Shown: piece by piece, positions 27,863 through 36,323 of the stretch | Layout of the letters: the number at the start of each line of letters is the position of its first letter | Position numbering within the stretch: position 1 is the stretch's first letter | NCBI RefSeq assembly: GCF_030027245.1 | Contig: NZ_JASERT010000001.1 | Span: forward strand, 1,385,001-1,449,000 | DNA: 64,000 nt | Source of the DNA: Asticcacaulis sp. EMRT-3 | Lineage (GTDB): Bacteria > Pseudomonadota > Alphaproteobacteria > Caulobacterales > Caulobacteraceae | Direction of reading: 5' to 3' | The notes under the pieces: model-generated | Databases searched by the model: none | Seen by the model: the letters and a program-made list of their open reading frames with translations, nothing else | What the model was told of the DNA's origin: nothing | Program-made: the position numbers and the translations under genes

Positions 27863-29317
27863 TTACAAGAGGATAATCACGGCCAGACCGAGGAAACTGA
27901 AGAAACCCACACAGTCGGTCACGGTCGTCACGAAGACGGTGGCCGACGCCGCCGGATCATAGCCCATCCGGTCAAGGCCGAGTGGAATGAGGATGCCCGC
28001 CACGGCAGCGGCGAACAGATTGATGATCATGGCCATGCCGATAACCAGCGCCATCTTCCAGTCATGGAACCACAGCATGGTGACCAGCCCCATCACGACG
28101 GCGAAGGCCAGACCGTTCAGCACACCGGCGGCGATTTCGCGCCACACCGTGCGCAACAGATTGGCGGCGTTCAGTTCGCGCGTCGCCAGGGCCCGCACGG
28201 CCACGGTCAGGGTCTGGGTGCCGGCATTGCCGCCCATCGAGGCGCAGATCGGATTGAGCACGGCCAGCGCCACCAGCTTGGCGATGGCGTCCTGAAACAG
28301 GCCGATGACGCTGGAGGCCAGCACCGCCGTGAACAGATTGATCAGCAGCCACCAGAAGCGCGATTTCACCACGCCGAAGATCGAGGCGTCGCGCCCCGAA
28401 TCGGACGACACCCCGGCCAGGGCCAGCATGTCTTCCTGGCTTTCTTCCTGAATGATATTGACGATGTCATCGACCGTAATCTGGCCCACCAGCCGCCCGG
28501 AGGAATCGACGACCGGTGCCGAGATCAGGTGATATTTCTCGAAAATATAGGCCACTTCCTCCTGATCCTGATCGACGCGGATCTCGGTGATCGGCTCCAT
28601 CAGGGCGCTTAGGGCCACATCGCGCCGTGAACGCATCAGCACCGATACCGGCAGGGCACCAATCGGCTTGTGGCTGGGGTCGATGACATAGATGTCGAAG
28701 AACAGTTCGGGCAGGTCGTCGCCGTTTTCGCGCAGGCGGTCGATGGTCTGGCCGACGTGCCAGAAGCTGGGCGCGGCCACCACTTCGCGCTGCATCAGAC
28801 GGCCGGCGGTTTCTTCCTCATAGGCCAGCGAGGTGACGATGGCGGCGCGCTCGGCTTCCGGCATGGCGGCCAGAACGGCCTTTTGCTGATCGGCCTCAAG
28901 GTCTTCGAAAACGGCGGCCGCGTCATCGGAATCGAGTTCCTGCAACACCTCGGCCAGATCCTGCGGATGCAGGGTGCCGATCACCTCTTCGCGGATGTCG
29001 TCATCGAGTTCGGGCAGGATGTCGGCCAGGGCGTCGGAGGGAATCCACGGAATCACCTCTTCGCGGTAATCCTGCGACAGAAAGCCCAGCAAATCGGCGA
29101 TGTCGGCGGGATGCAGGGCGCCCAGCAGTTCGCGCAGGCGCAGGCCATCGCCACGATCAGCGGCGTCAATCACCAGTGAAATATAGCGCGGATTGAGGGC
29201 GTAATCGTCCTTGAGCGCGAAATCCTCAATGGCTTCGGGCGTGTTGAGCGCCGAACCGTCTTCGCGTTGGTTTGTCAGCAGGTCGTCGGTGGGAGGGGTT
29301 TCGGTTTTCTGGCTCAT
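27863..29317 (-). CDS. mgtE: Magnesium transporter MgtE
   Basis: 484 residues: an N-terminal superhelical MgtE_N domain with repeated 'LHPADIADLL' and 'LHPQDLAEVLQ' units (about 50-160), a CBS pair (about 165-290; 'LMQREVVAAP', 'ISAPVVDSSGRLVGQITVDDI') and five C-terminal membrane segments with 'NPICASMGGNAGTQTLTVAV', the selectivity region. It is a Mg-gated, channel-like Mg importer in the inner membrane. The length matches the family. I see no M-box-like leader upstream; a tRNA gene lies 58 bases before the start. Confidence 0.95.
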   Translation of the reverse strand: MSQKTETPPTDDLLTNQREDGSALNTPEAIEDFALKDDYALNPRYISLVIDAADRGDGLRLRELLGALHPADIADLLGFLSQDYREEVIPWIPSDALADILPELDDDIREEVIGTLHPQDLAEVLQELDSDDAAAVFEDLEADQQKAVLAAMPEAERAAIVTSLAYEEETAGRLMQREVVAAPSFWHVGQTIDRLRENGDDLPELFFDIYVIDPSHKPIGALPVSVLMRSRRDVALSALMEPITEIRVDQDQEEVAYIFEKYHLISAPVVDSSGRLVGQITVDDIVNIIQEESQEDMLALAGVSSDSGRDASIFGVVKSRFWWLLINLFTAVLASSVIGLFQDAIAKLVALAVLNPICASMGGNAGTQTLTVAVRALATRELNAANLLRTVWREIAAGVLNGLAFAVVMGLVTMLWFHDWKMALVIGMAMIINLFAAAVAGILIPLGLDRMGYDPAASATVFVTTVTDCVGFFSFLGLAVIILL

Positions 29318-29374
29318 CGCTCAGTGTCCCTCCCTTGCGGCGCAATTCATGCCGCATCGTCAATATTCACCGGA

Positions 29375-29459
29375 TGGTGCGGTCGAGAAGACTCGAACTT
29401 CCACGGGTTGCCCCACAGCGACCTCAACGCTGCGCGTCTACCAATTCCGCCACGACCGC
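29375..29459 (-). tRNA. tRNA-Leu (anticodon GAG)
   Basis: Class II tRNA on the minus strand: acceptor GCGGTCG / CGACCGC, D-arm 'TGGCGGAATTGGTAGACGC', anticodon stem-loop GCAGC-GTTGAGG-TCGCTG region with anticodon GAG, long variable arm, T-arm with AGTTCGAGTCT and encoded CCA (29377-29375). It lies directly upstream of mgtE in the same direction. Confidence 0.96.
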
Positions 29460-29564
29460 ACGTCATCCGGAGGAGCGGGCAGATAGCAACACTTTGCGCC
29501 TTTGGGAAGCCTTTTATCGTAAATTGTTCAGTTTTTAACAGCACAGACGCCGTATCAGCGAAAA

Positions 29565-29816
29565 TCAGGAGCCGATCGCCATGAAATCATAAACATCGGC
29601 CGGGCGCGTCACCACGATCGAAATCTTTTCCTCGAAAATCTGGATTTCGCCGCGCGCAACGGGGTGATTATTGGCGAGAATCCAGACCTCGTCGTGCTCA
29701 TGGGCATCGAGCGGAATCACGGCGCCACGTCCCATGCGCAGAAGCTGCTGCATGGGCAGGACCGAACGGCCCAGCAATACGGAAATCTCTACGGGAACAG
29801 ACCCGACCTGCGACAT
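29565..29816 (-). CDS. FliM/FliN-type SpoA domain protein (orphan flagellar switch-like)
   Basis: 83 residues consisting of one SpoA domain: 'VGSVPVEISVLLGRSVLPMQ', 'LLRMGRGAVIPLDAHEHDEV', 'ILANNHPVARGEIQIFEEK'. This is the C-ring switch module of FliN. It is shorter than most FliN proteins and lacks an N-terminal extension. No other flagellar gene is in the window, so either it is the cell's FliN in a displaced location or an extra paralogue. It is divergent from lipB. Confidence 0.8.
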   Translation of the reverse strand: MSQVGSVPVEISVLLGRSVLPMQQLLRMGRGAVIPLDAHEHDEVWILANNHPVARGEIQIFEEKISIVVTRPADVYDFMAIGS

Positions 29817-29891
29817 TGATCACGCGCTTTCGTTTTTTACGCCCACAAATCCTTCGGACGCCCTATATTACGGCCACGCCCTTAAGACTTT

Positions 29892-30698
29892 ATGATAAAT
29901 GCCGTCAGCATGGTTTCCGACCCGTTAAATTTTACCGATTTTCACCGTCATGATGGGGAATTGCCCGAATGGCGCATCGAAAAAGGCTATGTGCCCTATC
30001 CCGAAGCCGTCGCCTTCATGGAGGCGCGCGCTGCCGCCATATCCGCCGGTGAGGCGCGTGAACGGATCTGGCTGGTCGAGCATCCGCCGCTTTACACGGC
30101 GGGCGTTTCGGCCAAACCCGAAGACCTGATCGCGCCCGATCGCTTTGACGTGTTCGCCAGCGGGCGCGGCGGTCAATATACCTATCACGGCCCCGGTCAG
30201 CGCGTGGTCTATGTGATGCTCGATCTCAACCGGCGGCAAAAGGATGTGCGCGGCTTCGTGCAGGCGCTGGAGCGCTGGATCATCGCTACGCTGTGGTGCT
30301 TCAATGTCGAGGGCCATATCCGCGAAGGCCGCGTCGGCGTCTGGGTGGTGCGGCGCGATAAGGGGTACGCGCCCCCTCCGAATGCACCTATTGCATTCGG
30401 CAAGACCGACGGGTCGCCCGAGCCTTTGCAAGGCGCCCGCGCGGTGCCTGAGCGCGCCTATAAAGAGGATAAGATCGCCGCGATAGGCATCAAGCTGCGC
30501 CGCTGGGTCAGTTTCCACGGCATCAGCCTGAATGTCGAACCCGACCTCAGCCATTTCGACGGTATCGTGCCGTGCGGCATCACCGAACACGGCGTCACCA
30601 GCCTGCTCGATCTCGGCCTGCCGGTGACGATGGACGAGGTCGATTACGCCCTGCGCTCCAACTTCGAGGCCATCTTCGGGTCGGTTGAGGTGGTATGA
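29892..30698 (+). CDS. lipB: Lipoyl(octanoyl) transferase with an inserted segment
   Basis: 268 residues. It moves octanoate from acyl carrier protein to lipoate-dependent enzymes. Family motifs: '[16 protein letters not shown]', '[20 protein letters not shown]', catalytic Lys in '[19 protein letters not shown]' and catalytic Cys in '[14 protein letters not shown]'. Between '[10 protein letters not shown]' and '[10 protein letters not shown]' there is an insert of about 30 residues (about 157-190), rich in P, G and A, encoded by palindromic DNA (see 30378-30400). Most LipB proteins have only a few residues there. The reading frame stays intact, so the protein may still work. Confidence 0.92.
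   Translation: MINAVSMVSDPLNFTDFHRHDGELPEWRIEKGYVPYPEAVAFMEARAAAISAGEARERIWLVEHPPLYTAGVSAKPEDLIAPDRFDVFASGRGGQYTYHGPGQRVVYVMLDLNRRQKDVRGFVQALERWIIATLWCFNVEGHIREGRVGVWVVRRDKGYAPPPNAPIAFGKTDGSPEPLQGARAVPERAYKEDKIAAIGIKLRRWVSFHGISLNVEPDLSHFDGIVPCGITEHGVTSLLDLGLPVTMDEVDYALRSNFEAIFGSVEVV
30378..30400. repeat. Palindrome inside the lipB insertion
   Basis: Arms CCGAATGCA (30378-30386) and TGCATTCGG (30392-30400) with a 5-base loop form a perfect hairpin within the extra segment of lipB, which suggests a palindromic repeat inserted in frame. Confidence 0.7.
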
Positions 30699-30707
30699 AG
30701 AGTCTTT

Positions 30708-30843
30708 CACCACGGAAAACACAGAAAGCACAGACTCAGCGCTTTTTAGGCAGTTTGCCAGTCGCTGAAACGCGCCAAGGGCGCAATCTTCAGCATCACC
30801 TGAAAAACTTCTAATATCCGTGCTTTCCGTGTTTTCCGTGGTG
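30708..30843. repeat. Long inverted repeat after lipB
   Basis: 24-base arms (30708-30731 and 30820-30843), beginning CACCACGGAAAACAC and pairing with one mismatch, enclose about 88 bases. Sequences like 'CACCACGGAAAACACAGAAAG' recur in intergenic regions of many bacterial genomes (from memory). It occupies the first part of the gap after lipB and may act as a terminator. Confidence 0.75.
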
Positions 30844-30849
30844 GAATCA

Positions 30850-31121
30850 CGGCTCGCGCGCCAGCGACCGGTACAAGGTCGGCCCATAGCGGTTGTCGCC
30901 GCGCTCGGCTTGCCTTAGTTTGGCTCTCGCGCCAAAAGCGACCGGTAAAGCGTCGGCCCGTAGCGGTTGTCGCCGCGCTCGGCTTGCCTTAGTTTGGCTC
31001 GCGCGCCAACGACCGGTAAAGCGTCGGCCCGTAGCGGTTGTCGCCGCGCTCGGCTTGCCTTAGTTTGGCTCGCGCGCCAACGACCGGTAAAGCGTCGGCC
31101 CGTAGCGGTTGTCGCCGCGCT
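30850..31121 (-). repeat. 71-bp tandem repeat at the 3' end of a DUF805 gene
   Basis: Four copies of a unit containing GCGGTTGTCGCCGCGCT begin at 30889, 30963, 31034 and 31105: spacings of 74, 71 and 71 bases. The last two units are identical. Each unit carries the DUF805 C-terminal codons (G-D-N-R-Y-G-P-T-L-Y-R-S-L-A-R-E-P). The farthest copy ends in its own TGA (30847-30849). Because 71 is not divisible by three, the gene now stops early, at the TAA at 31060. With the inverted repeat before it, this fills the 361-base gap 30699-31059. Confidence 0.85.
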
Positions 31122-31473
31122 CGCCGGGCATAACGCACAAGTCGATCAGAGCCCAGACCAGAACCAGCACGGCCAGAAAATCGAAGAAGCCGTGCGGTGC
31201 CGGCCACACCATCACGAAGGCCGCCAGAATCACCGCCGCCCACCAGCCCGAACGCCCCCGGTCATGCAGGCGCTTCGACAAAACGCACGCTCCGCTGAAC
31301 AAAAGCACCGGATAGACGATCCAGCCGGTCATATATTGCAACGGCCCGGTCACCAGTGATTCGTACATGGCCAGGATCAGCAGCAAAACACCGGCGGCAA
31401 TGGTGGAAGGCGCCTGGCCTGCCCGCCCGGACGACGAAAAAAACAGTTCGGTCCAATCGGTTCTGGGGGTCAT
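31060..31473 (-). CDS. DUF805 family membrane protein with tandemly duplicated 3' end
   Basis: 137 residues from the ATG at 31473 ('MTPRTDWTELFFSSSGRAGQ'), which has 'gaggagcgg' upstream. DUF805 signs: N-terminal 'SSGRAGQ', four hydrophobic segments, 'LSKRLHDRGRSGWWA' and the C-terminal 'GERGDNRYGP'. Function unknown; small inner-membrane protein. The stop at 31060 lies within a 71-bp tandem repeat, so the present C-terminus ('LAREPN') differs from that encoded by the farthest copy ('LAREP') by one residue. The repeat expansion is therefore nearly neutral for the protein. Confidence 0.82.
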   Translation of the reverse strand: MTPRTDWTELFFSSSGRAGQAPSTIAAGVLLLILAMYESLVTGPLQYMTGWIVYPVLLFSGACVLSKRLHDRGRSGWWAAVILAAFVMVWPAPHGFFDFLAVLVLVWALIDLCVMPGERGDNRYGPTLYRSLAREPN

Positions 31474-31579
31474 GCCTGATCCGCTCCTCGAAAATACTCC
31501 GGTCACGGGGCTTATAGCATAAGCGCAGACGAGAAAAGCAGGTTTTGCCTGAAAGATGCCCGAACCCGCTACAGCGAAC

Positions 31580-33343
31580 CTATTGCGTCAGGCGGATCTT
31601 CTTGATCGACTTCATGATGCCGCCGAGTGCACCATTGATCTGGTTGGAACTCGACAGATTATAATAATAGCCGGTTTGCGACGCGCATTGGCTCAGCATG
31701 TCCGAATTGCCGTCTTCGAGACGCACGGTGAAGATGGTGATGCCCAGCGCCTTGGCATTTTTGCAGGCCAGCGCCGTGCGGGCGTCGATCTGGCTGGCAT
31801 TGGTCGTCCAGCGGTTTTGCGTATTCTCGCCATCGGTCAAAAGGATCATATATTTGTTGATCGTCGGATCGGTGAAGGCCGCGCCGGTGGTGAAGGGCGC
31901 GGTCGGCGACAAGACCTCCATGCCCCACTGGACGCCGATGGTGATATTGGTGTTGCCCGCCGGCTGCATCTTGTCGGCATAGGCGCTGGCCCCTGCAATG
32001 TCGGTGGTCAGATCCATGATCGGCAGCAGAGACGGCGTGGCGCACTTGGCCGCCGGATACAGGGTGGCCGAATTACTACTGACCGGCGCATCGGCCTGGG
32101 TATCGTAGGGCTGGGTGCGGTCGATCACGCAGCCCGACCAGTTACCGGTGCTGACGCCCATCAGATTGTCGGTCGATTCGATGGTGTTATTGTCCATATA
32201 GACCACCGACGAGCCGCTGTTATAGCCGCCGCCGGAAGGGGTGGTGGACGCCACCGTGGCCGTGAACTGCTTCCATCCGTAATAATAGGCATTCGGCGGA
32301 TAGATATAGCCGTTTGAGGTGTAATTATCGCCATTGGAATAAGAACTGACCTTGCTCAGGCTGCCGTCGCTGGCCACCGAATAGGTCGTCACCTCGTAAT
32401 GGCGGTAGATATAGTTTCTGGTCGTCTGGTTACGATAGCCGGTCTGATAGGTCGTGTTCGATGTCTGGTACGAAGACGACAGAACCGCATAATAGGTCGT
32501 GCGGTTATAGCCATAGCCCGATGTGTAGGTCGTCGTGTAATTGACCATATGATTCAAACAGTTTGCATCGCCGTTGCACATGTCGCTGTAATTGGCCACC
32601 AGGGCCGTACACGAAGCCGAGGCCTGACCGTTGCAGGTAAAGACCGGCGTGACCGCGCCGAAATCTGTGGCGTAATTGACCATGCTCGATACATTGCTGA
32701 GTGCGACCTGGGTATCGAACGGCACAATCGCCACGCGGGTCTTGCCGCTGTTCTGGCCGCTGGAATCAAGCAGGGTGGCGAGCACAGACTTCACACTCGA
32801 CCGCAGTTCCGTCATCTTGTTGTCCTGCGCCATCGAGCCGGTATTATCGAGCACGAAGGCGATTTCGGCAGCATTCATCGTCACCCCGGCGTGCGACACC
32901 ACATTGACGCTCAGGGTTTTCATGCCGATCAGATCCAGCATCACGGTCGGCACCTGCGCCGTGGCGCTGTAATTCATGGTCTGCACATTGCCGTTCGTGC
33001 TGATCGCCAGGCTGCCGCTGGCCTGATCGAGGCCGGGGGCCACAACACTGTTGCACATCGTATTCAGACTGCCCTTACCCGTGCTGTCGGCGATATTGCC
33101 GCAAAAGGCGGTGAGGGCGGCGGCCTGCTGCGTGGCCAGAGTACCGGTCGTATCGAGCGCCGCCGCGATGGCCGCACTATCGGCCGCATCCTGAAGATGG
33201 GCGCGCGCATTGAGCGCTGAGGCCAGATCGATGCTGCCGCCGACGGCAGTAGCCACCGGCAGGATGGAAAGCGCAACGATTATCGTCACATTGCCGCCTG
33301 CATTCAGGCGGAAGCGACGAAAAAACTGGCTCAGGCTGGTCAT
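31580..33343 (-). CDS. TadG-like pilus assembly protein with von Willebrand factor A domain
   Basis: 587 residues. The N-terminus 'RLNAGGNVTIIVALSILPVA', then 'GSIDLASALNARAHLQDAAD', is the TadE/TadG class membrane helix. A VWA domain starts near residue 160 with the metal-site motif 'DNTGSM' and resumes near 500 ('ILLTDGENTQN', 'FTVRLEDGN'). Between them sits a roughly 150-residue insert very rich in Tyr, Thr, Ser and Asn (about residues 265-400). The Flp/Tad pilus or a related surface-adhesion role is expected from the family. No other tad gene is in the window, so this is a stand-alone copy. Confidence 0.85.
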   Translation of the reverse strand: MTSLSQFFRRFRLNAGGNVTIIVALSILPVATAVGGSIDLASALNARAHLQDAADSAAIAAALDTTGTLATQQAAALTAFCGNIADSTGKGSLNTMCNSVVAPGLDQASGSLAISTNGNVQTMNYSATAQVPTVMLDLIGMKTLSVNVVSHAGVTMNAAEIAFVLDNTGSMAQDNKMTELRSSVKSVLATLLDSSGQNSGKTRVAIVPFDTQVALSNVSSMVNYATDFGAVTPVFTCNGQASASCTALVANYSDMCNGDANCLNHMVNYTTTYTSGYGYNRTTYYAVLSSSYQTSNTTYQTGYRNQTTRNYIYRHYEVTTYSVASDGSLSKVSSYSNGDNYTSNGYIYPPNAYYYGWKQFTATVASTTPSGGGYNSGSSVVYMDNNTIESTDNLMGVSTGNWSGCVIDRTQPYDTQADAPVSSNSATLYPAAKCATPSLLPIMDLTTDIAGASAYADKMQPAGNTNITIGVQWGMEVLSPTAPFTTGAAFTDPTINKYMILLTDGENTQNRWTTNASQIDARTALACKNAKALGITIFTVRLEDGNSDMLSQCASQTGYYYNLSSSNQINGALGGIMKSIKKIRLTQ

Positions 33344-33468
33344 GAAGGATCTCGCGCGCGCGTATCGATCAATACGCCCACGCAGAATAGACTTCAGCTT
33401 TTTAAGAAGTGTGAAGTTTAGTGGTAAACAAGGCGACGGCTTTTGTTAAGCTTGTTATTGATTAAGCC

Positions 33469-34287
33469 TTAATCCGCTTTAAGCGTGTCGAGATCGAGGG
33501 CTGCGCATTGCGCCTTGAAATCATCCGGCAGGGGCGCGCCCAGCGTCATATCATGGCCGTGCGCCGGATGGGGAAAGGTCAGGCTTCTGGCGTGCAGCAT
33601 CAGGCGCGGCACAGGCGTCCCGCTTAAAGACAGCGCCCCGCCATAGCGCACGTCGCCGGCAATCGCTGCGCCCATATGGGCCAGATGGACGCGAATCTGG
33701 TGCATCCGTCCGGTGACCGGCTGGCAGCGCACCAGAGCGGCCTCGTCATTGCGGCTCAAAACCTCGAAACGGGTGGCGGCGCTCTGGGCATCGGGGTGAT
33801 CGGCCTCACAGACGCGCGACCACGCCTCACGGCCCACCTCTTCGCGACGCAAGGGGGCATCGATCACGCCGGACTCAGGCAGGTTGTGAGGGTTGGAAAC
33901 GATGGCCAGATAGGTCTTGGCGAAGGCGCGGCGCATCATCGCCTTGCCGAGATAGGAGGTGGCGGGCTGGGTGCGCGCCACCAGAAGAATGCCCGACGTA
34001 TCGCGGTCGAGCCGGTGGATCAGCATGGGCTTACGCCCGCTCGATTTGACGAAGGCCCACATCATATCATCGAGATTATGGCTGTCCGGCCCGCGCCCGC
34101 CCTGCGACGACAAACCCGAAGGTTTGTTGAATCCCATGATCAGCTCGTCTTCATAGACGACCATCGACTTGACCCACGCCACGTCCTCAGGCGTCAGCCG
34201 CGCCGCTGGACGGGCGGGCCTCTGCTGTTTCGGGCGCGGGCCGCGCTCGGTCAGGGCCTTGACGTGTTGGGGGGAATGCTTGGACAT
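33469..34287 (-). CDS. RluA-family pseudouridine synthase
   Basis: 272 residues. Catalytic motif 'LIHRLDRDTSGILLVART' (Asp in HRLDRDTSG), 'KTYLAIVSNPHNLPESGVID', 'PVTGRMHQIRVHLAHMG' and 'GDVRYGG'. It isomerises uridine to pseudouridine in rRNA or tRNA. The basic N-terminal tail ('RGPRPKQQRPARPAARLTP') replaces an S4 domain, which is absent, so it belongs to the S4-less group; the target site is unknown. Confidence 0.9.
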   Translation of the reverse strand: MSKHSPQHVKALTERGPRPKQQRPARPAARLTPEDVAWVKSMVVYEDELIMGFNKPSGLSSQGGRGPDSHNLDDMMWAFVKSSGRKPMLIHRLDRDTSGILLVARTQPATSYLGKAMMRRAFAKTYLAIVSNPHNLPESGVIDAPLRREEVGREAWSRVCEADHPDAQSAATRFEVLSRNDEAALVRCQPVTGRMHQIRVHLAHMGAAIAGDVRYGGALSLSGTPVPRLMLHARSLTFPHPAHGHDMTLGAPLPDDFKAQCAALDLDTLKAD

Positions 34288-34318
34288 GGACGGGCTTTAG
34301 CGCGCCATCACCGCAAGG

Positions 34319-34787
34319 TCAAAAGACATTCGCAATGTGATCGGGATCGTCTTTTTGAGACGGCAGTACCATCAAGACCAGAAAGGTAATGAAGCCAGGC
34401 AGACTGGTATTCAGTAACAACCACCATGCACTACGGTTCGTGTCATGCAGTCTGCGGACCGATACGCCAAAAATCGGTACTAAGCAAATGAGCCATATGA
34501 TCAGCACAATAAGACCTTGATCGATCCGCCTTGCTAGACCTAGGAATAGATTGATAGCGACAATAAAAAACCAGAATTCAGAGCGTCTTGCACGGCCCGA
34601 GAAAACGACACATTTACGAAACCCTTCTGTAAAGGCTTCCCACAATTCTACTCTTGGCCCCGTCGCTTGTTGTCCGAAGCGATTAGGTCCTTTTGGATAA
34701 ACAAGAACTGCAATGAATACCGCGGGAATACCACCTAACAGCAGAAAAAAACCAACTCAACAAATGCCCAATCGAAAACGTATCCAT
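34319..34787 (-). pseudogene. DUF805 family membrane protein, frameshifted in a T7 run
   Basis: The C-terminal frame (34319-34645) encodes 'FSGRARRSEFWFFIVAINLF' and 'VSVRRLHDTNRSAWWLLLN', clear DUF805 signs, but it has no proper start. An ATG at 34787, right after 'ggggaggga', opens 'MDTFSIGHLLSWFF' and then runs into a stop. Removing one T from the seven-T run (A7 at 34745-34751 on the plus strand) joins both parts into one continuous protein ('LSWFFLLLGGIPAVFIAVLV', then 'YPKGPNRFGQQATG'), about 155 residues. So this is a real frameshift, slippage-based phase variation, or a sequencing error. It is more AT-rich than its neighbours. Confidence 0.75.
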
Positions 34788-34804
34788 TCCCTCCCCTGAT
34801 CGCG

Positions 34805-36151
34805 CTATTCCCCGCGCGCCTGCTGCTTTTTGTGGCGCAGATCGGCCCAATAGTCCAGCCTTTGCCTGACCTTGCCTTCGTGGCCGCTGCCCGCCGGATC
34901 GTAGATGACCGGGCGCTTCATGCCGTCGGGGAAGTAGTTCTGGCCGGAAAAGCCATCCGGGTCGTCGGGGTCATAAATATAGCCCGCGCCATAACCGATC
35001 TCTTTCATCAGCTTTGTCGGCGCATTGAGGATGACGGCCGGCGGATCGAGGTGGCCGGTGTCCTTGGCCAGCGCCGTCGCCTTTTTAAACGCTGTATAGA
35101 CGGCGTTCGATTTGGGTGCCGACGCCATATGGACCACGGCCTGGGCCAGGGCCAGTTCACCTTCGGGCGAGCCCAGAACCTCATAGGTATCGCGCGCCGC
35201 GTTGCACATCATCAGCGACATCGGATCAGCATTGCCAATGTCCTCGCTGGCCATGCGGATCAGGCGGCGCGCGATGAACAGCGGATCATCGCCGCCATTC
35301 AGCATCCGCGCCAGCCAGTAAAGCGCCGCATCCGGATCGGAGCCGCGCACCGACTTATGCAGGGCCGAAATCAGATTATAGTGCCCCTCGCCCGACTTGT
35401 CGTGATTGGGGCGGCGCTTCTGCAACTGCGCCAGCAGCTCATCCGACGACAGCGGCTCGGTAAAGCCCATATGGTCGAGCGATTCGATCAGGCTCAAAAT
35501 ATAGCGCCCGTCGCCATCGCTGAGCGCTTTCAGCGTTTCATAGGCTTCATCTGTCAGGGGCAGTTTGTGGCCGATATGCTCTTCGGCGCGGGCGATGATC
35601 TCATCCAGCGCCGCCGCATCGAGCCGCTTCAGCACAAACACCTGACAGCGCGACAACAGAGCGCCGTTCAGCTCGAACGATGGATTTTCGGTCGTGGCCC
35701 CGATCAGGGTCACCACACCGGCCTCAACATAGGGCAGGAATCCATCCTGCTGGGCGCGGTTGAAGCGGTGGATTTCATCGACGAACAGAACCGTGCGCTG
35801 GCCCATCTTATGGCGGGTTTGCGCCTGCTCGAAGGCCTTTTTCAGATCGGCGACGCCGGAAAAGACCGCCGAAATCTGCTGGAACTCATAGCCCGCCGCC
35901 TCAGCCAGCAAACGCGCAATCGTCGTCTTGCCGACGCCCGGCGGGCCCCACAGAATCAGCGAGGGCAGAAAGCCGCGTTCGATCAGGCGCGAAATCGCCC
36001 CGCCTTCGCCGAGCAAATGCACCTGACCGACCACCTCGCCCACGCTGCGCGGACGCAGACGGTCGGCCAGCGGTTTGGCGGCATCATCGACCTGAAGGGT
36101 CTGGGTCTGGGTCTGGGTGGGTTCGGCATGGCCGAAAAGATCAGCGGACAT
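34805..36151 (-). CDS. rarA: Replication-associated recombination protein A (RarA/MgsA), AAA ATPase
   Basis: 448 residues: 'PLADRLRPRSVGEVVGQVHL', Walker A 'GPPGVGKTT', 'QISAVFSGVADLKKAFEQA', Walker B 'VLFVDEIHRFNRAQQDGFLP', sensor 'GATTENPSFELN', and the C-terminal MgsA tetramerisation region 'ALYWLARMLNGGDDPLFIAR', 'SEDIGNADP', 'YDPDDPDGFSGQNYFPDG'. RarA acts at stalled replication forks and binds SSB. A T-Q-T-Q-T-Q-T run near residue 12 comes from a six-base repeat at about 36098-36120. Confidence 0.95.
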   Translation of the reverse strand: MSADLFGHAEPTQTQTQTLQVDDAAKPLADRLRPRSVGEVVGQVHLLGEGGAISRLIERGFLPSLILWGPPGVGKTTIARLLAEAAGYEFQQISAVFSGVADLKKAFEQAQTRHKMGQRTVLFVDEIHRFNRAQQDGFLPYVEAGVVTLIGATTENPSFELNGALLSRCQVFVLKRLDAAALDEIIARAEEHIGHKLPLTDEAYETLKALSDGDGRYILSLIESLDHMGFTEPLSSDELLAQLQKRRPNHDKSGEGHYNLISALHKSVRGSDPDAALYWLARMLNGGDDPLFIARRLIRMASEDIGNADPMSLMMCNAARDTYEVLGSPEGELALAQAVVHMASAPKSNAVYTAFKKATALAKDTGHLDPPAVILNAPTKLMKEIGYGAGYIYDPDDPDGFSGQNYFPDGMKRPVIYDPAGSGHEGKVRQRLDYWADLRHKKQQARGE

Positions 36152-36234
36152 AAGAACACATATAGAACATTACAAAGACGATGCAAGCACCCTGTCGTAT
36201 TCTGGTATAGGCCTATCTATATAGGCATTTCTTT

Positions 36235-36323
36235 AGCTCAAACGCCGCATGGCTTCCTCGCATAAGCTCGGGCGGCCAGTTGGCCTTGCCAAGCGCTCAT
36301 GAGAGAAGATCATAAGCGCTTGG
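36235..36323 (+). repeat. Dispersed structured repeat, copy 2 of 5
   Basis: A short form: 'agctcaaacgccgcatgg', 'ttcctcgcataagctcgg', 'gcggccagttggccttgcc', then a terminal hairpin with arms at 36289-36302 (CCAAGCGCTCATGA) and 36310-36323, 13 of 14 pairs. It lies between the divergent rarA and ABC-2 genes. The hairpin ends 21 bases before the ABC ATPase ATG and so lies in its likely leader. Confidence 0.75.

Noticed and set aside
30850..31121. Tandem repeat considered as a CRISPR array
   Set aside because: Units are contiguous with no variable spacers, and each contains the end of a protein-coding gene; no cas gene is near.
30989..31243. 84-codon minus-strand frame overlapping the DUF805 gene
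   Set aside because: It is created by the 71-bp repeat shifting frame; its N-terminal half is out of frame with the DUF805 motifs.
33425..33475. CtrA-type site (TTAA-N7-TTAA) near the TadG-like gene
   Set aside because: Several TTAA words occur, but the spacings are 3 and 12, not 7.
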